A DNA stretch of 64,000 nucleotides from Polyodon spathula (lineage: Eukaryota; Chordata; Actinopteri; Acipenseriformes; Polyodontidae), in NCBI RefSeq assembly GCF_017654505.1, contig NC_054534.1:42423226-42487225 (forward strand). The letters are read 5' to 3'. Position numbers and translations under genes: made by a program. Every line of letters starts with the position of its first letter. Positions within the stretch are counted from its first letter, which is position 1. Of this stretch, positions 62,026 through 64,000 are shown one piece after another. The notes beneath the pieces are model-generated. The model did not search any database. It was not told the origin of the DNA and saw only the letters and a program-made list of their open reading frames with translations.

Positions 62026-63448
62026 TATATTGGATATGCACATTATTGGCATTGGTTAAATGGTTGCAAATGTGAATCGCTCTGTTAATGTTTAAACCAT
62101 TAGCAACCCATACTTTTAGAATTTAAATTTGTGCTAAATACAAAAATAATCTTAAGAGATAGGAAATAAATGCTGCCTATTAAAAAGTTACAGGTATGTA
62201 TTTCTTTGGTATTTGTTCTTATGCTACCTTTTTTTCATAAAGCCATGGTAGCATTATATTGTAACAAAACAATGTAATAGCACTGATGTAATTAGCTGAT
62301 ACCTAAAGAATCATATAAAGCACCAGGCTGTTGTATTCCAGAATGTCTGTGGTTATATATAACCTTCATTAAATTAAATCACCCAGACAAAGAAATGGCT
62401 TTACACTATCTTTTTTATTGGGCAAAGCTTGTGGATTTATATACTGTGTCCTTTATATTTTGTCATGTTATCTTAATTTGACATATAGATGTGATTTTAT
62501 TTTGGGTTAGCGATAACACTCATTTTTCACCTCTATTTATTCCCCAAACTCTCAATTTAACAATAACTGGGCTATTTGTATTACCCTTTTGTTTAACATC
62601 ACTACCTAACTGTACCTTACCGCCTCTTTCCTGTAAGGTATGAAGACAAGAGCAGTATAAAAAGATATACATGTATGAGGTAAATAAAGGCCTGTTGTGG
62701 TGCAGTGAATGTTTGTGAACTGCTACTAATTTTTTCCCCTAGCCTGACCTCAGCAGTACAATGTCAGCGGCTGCACCCTCTTTGCATCTTCCTCCTAAAA
62801 GGTGTTCGATTGCTGAGATCTGTCTTTTCTGCTACCATAATGAACAGGCTTTGTTAACCAAAACACAATGCTCCTGCCTAGCCTAGGTCATAGGTTGTGT
62901 AAGGGCAACATGGCTGCAGTTTCCAGCTTTGTATCACACAAGCATGACTCATGGCTCAGGCTCATTCAGGTTACATAACGGGAACAACTTTGTAAAACAC
63001 ACCGTGTTGAAGTTCCCAGTCCCAGATGGTCCCTTAAAAAAATCTCTACACTAGACTACTGCATCAACCCATTTCCATAACACAGCCAAGCGTACTGCAC
63101 TACTGTAACACACCATATCAACAAAAAAGCTCCAATGCCTTCTTGCAACATTGTTACTCATATTTATCCATAAAATCAGTTTTTTTTTAATTTTCTTAAT
63201 CCCTTAAACTAATCAATACCTTCTCAAATGTAACCCCATGCAGTCATCAGCAATTTCCATTTTCCAAAAGTACTGTTTCTTGTATAGTTTGTAGTATAAA
63301 TCCGTTAAAAATCCTTAACCAAATGGCTGGGAGCCCTGTGTTAGTAGTGACTGCGCAGCATGTAGTTTACCTGGCTTTGCTTTGCTGTTTGTCTCACTCT
63401 TTGCCTGCTTCTTGTTTCTTCCTTTTCAAACTAACCTTTGCCCCTCAG
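62026..63448 (+). other. Intron end before the last exon in the window
   Basis: AT-rich first half, more balanced from 62750. No element or gene recognised. It closes with a good pyrimidine tract, CTTTGCCCCTCAG. Confidence 0.65.
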
Positions 63449-63487
63449 ACTGGATGAAGAACTGAAGGAAGCAGCTGAATCCAATAA
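63449..63487 (+). CDS. PRUNE2: PRUNE2 39-bp exon after the BCH domain
   Basis: Codes LDEELKEAAESN, with a codon split at each end; donor GTAAGAAA. It corresponds to the LDEELREA segment after the BCH domain. The remaining C-terminal codons lie beyond the window. Confidence 0.93.
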
Positions 63488-63884
63488 GTAAGAAATAGTC
63501 ATAGTAGTCCTTCATGCTGAGTTAATGCTCTAACTTTCATTAGGATACGGATTTCTAAAGATTAAAGAACAGTGCGTCATTGATTCGGCCAGCTTAGAGC
63601 AAGAGGTGTACAAAAGGGTCTTAGATTGCACCTCCAAGTGTGGAATCCTATCTTAATTAGATATCAGCATCTTTATTAGAGGAATGCAAAGTATGGCAGC
63701 GACTTTTTTTGTAACTAAATGTAGTATCAGCTGCACTGAGACTACATTGTTCCTTTAATAAAGTCTCTTTAATACACTTGATCTCATTTGAACCTGTGAT
63801 GATTTTAGAGTTGAGACGGCTGCTAAATCTTATTTATTATTTCCTTTGAAAATAGTTTGCTTTGTACACACCATGTCAGATATA
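63488..63884 (+). other. Intron, nothing recognised
   Basis: AT-rich intron DNA up to the repeat at the right edge. Confidence 0.7.
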
Positions 63885-64000
63885 AGAACATAAGAACATA
63901 AGAAAGTTTACAAAAGAGAGGAGGCCATTTGGCCCATCTTGCTCGTTTGGTTGTTAGTAGCTTATTGATCCCAGAATCTCATCAAGCAGCTTCTTGAAGG
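63885..64000 (+). repeat. Interspersed repeat running off the window
   Basis: Starts AAGAACATAAGAACATAAGA and continues GAGAGGAGGCCATTTGGCCC and CTCATCAAGCAGCTTCTTGA. A minus-strand piece of the same repeat lies at about 55938-55980. I recall it as very common in sturgeon-type fish genomes; its class is unknown to me. Confidence 0.65.

Overview
This is a vertebrate nuclear window, most likely from a ray-finned fish. The evidence is large introns with GT-AG splicing, dinucleotide microsatellites, several families of fish-type Tc1 transposons, and hAT, PIF/Harbinger, piggyBac-like, Ty3/gypsy, DIRS and LINE-like remnants. A repeat at the right edge and the solo LTRs recall sturgeon or paddlefish sequence to me, but I cannot confirm the species.

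The only host gene I can support is PRUNE2 (BMCC1/BNIPXL), on the + strand, entering from the left and leaving on the right. Ten coding exons are visible. The first is a giant exon (1-5633, about 1.9 kb of codons, acidic and low-complexity). A 105-bp exon follows at 7201-7305. After a 38-kb intron come two exons (45372-45451, 46072-46293) coding the acidic BNIP2/caytaxin-like linker. The BCH (CRAL-TRIO-like) domain is split over exons from 53180 to 63487. Every exon phase agrees with its neighbour, so the frame runs unbroken from base 1 to 63487. Both the 5' exons (DHH/PPX1 phosphoesterase part) and the 3' end lie outside the window.

Nearly everything else is transposon debris in the introns. 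In order: a fold-back repeat and its dispersed copy (6.6-9.9 kb); a palindromic MITE-like hairpin (11.05 kb); a C/T-rich decayed tyrosine-recombinase element with two copies of its recombinase segment (11.6-16.1 kb); a Tc1 element (17.7-19.2 kb); a complete but internally deleted LTR element whose 5' LTR carries a nested solo LTR (21.9-24.5 kb); an interstitial telomere array (27.07 kb) beside a broken gypsy pol region split by a solo LTR (27.2-31.0 kb); a Harbinger fragment (31.6 kb); a candidate internal promoter (33.9-34.03 kb); three Tc1 remnants (35.8-41.4 kb); and a hAT element (42.7-45.0 kb). Further right, a 4.5-kb element with TTAA ends has split a DIRS recombinase ORF (47.3-52.6 kb). 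Last come a duplicated 66-codon ORF (55.1 and 60.1 kb), a tRNA-derived SINE (57.4 kb) and two more Tc1 elements (58.2-62.0 kb).

The most informative structures are the TTAA insertion that splits the DIRS ORF exactly, the two LTR nesting events with clean target-site duplications, the 105-bp PRUNE2 exon without which the reading frame meets a stop at the junction, the candidate internal promoter, and same-orientation CTCF-like motifs, one of them inside the coding exon.
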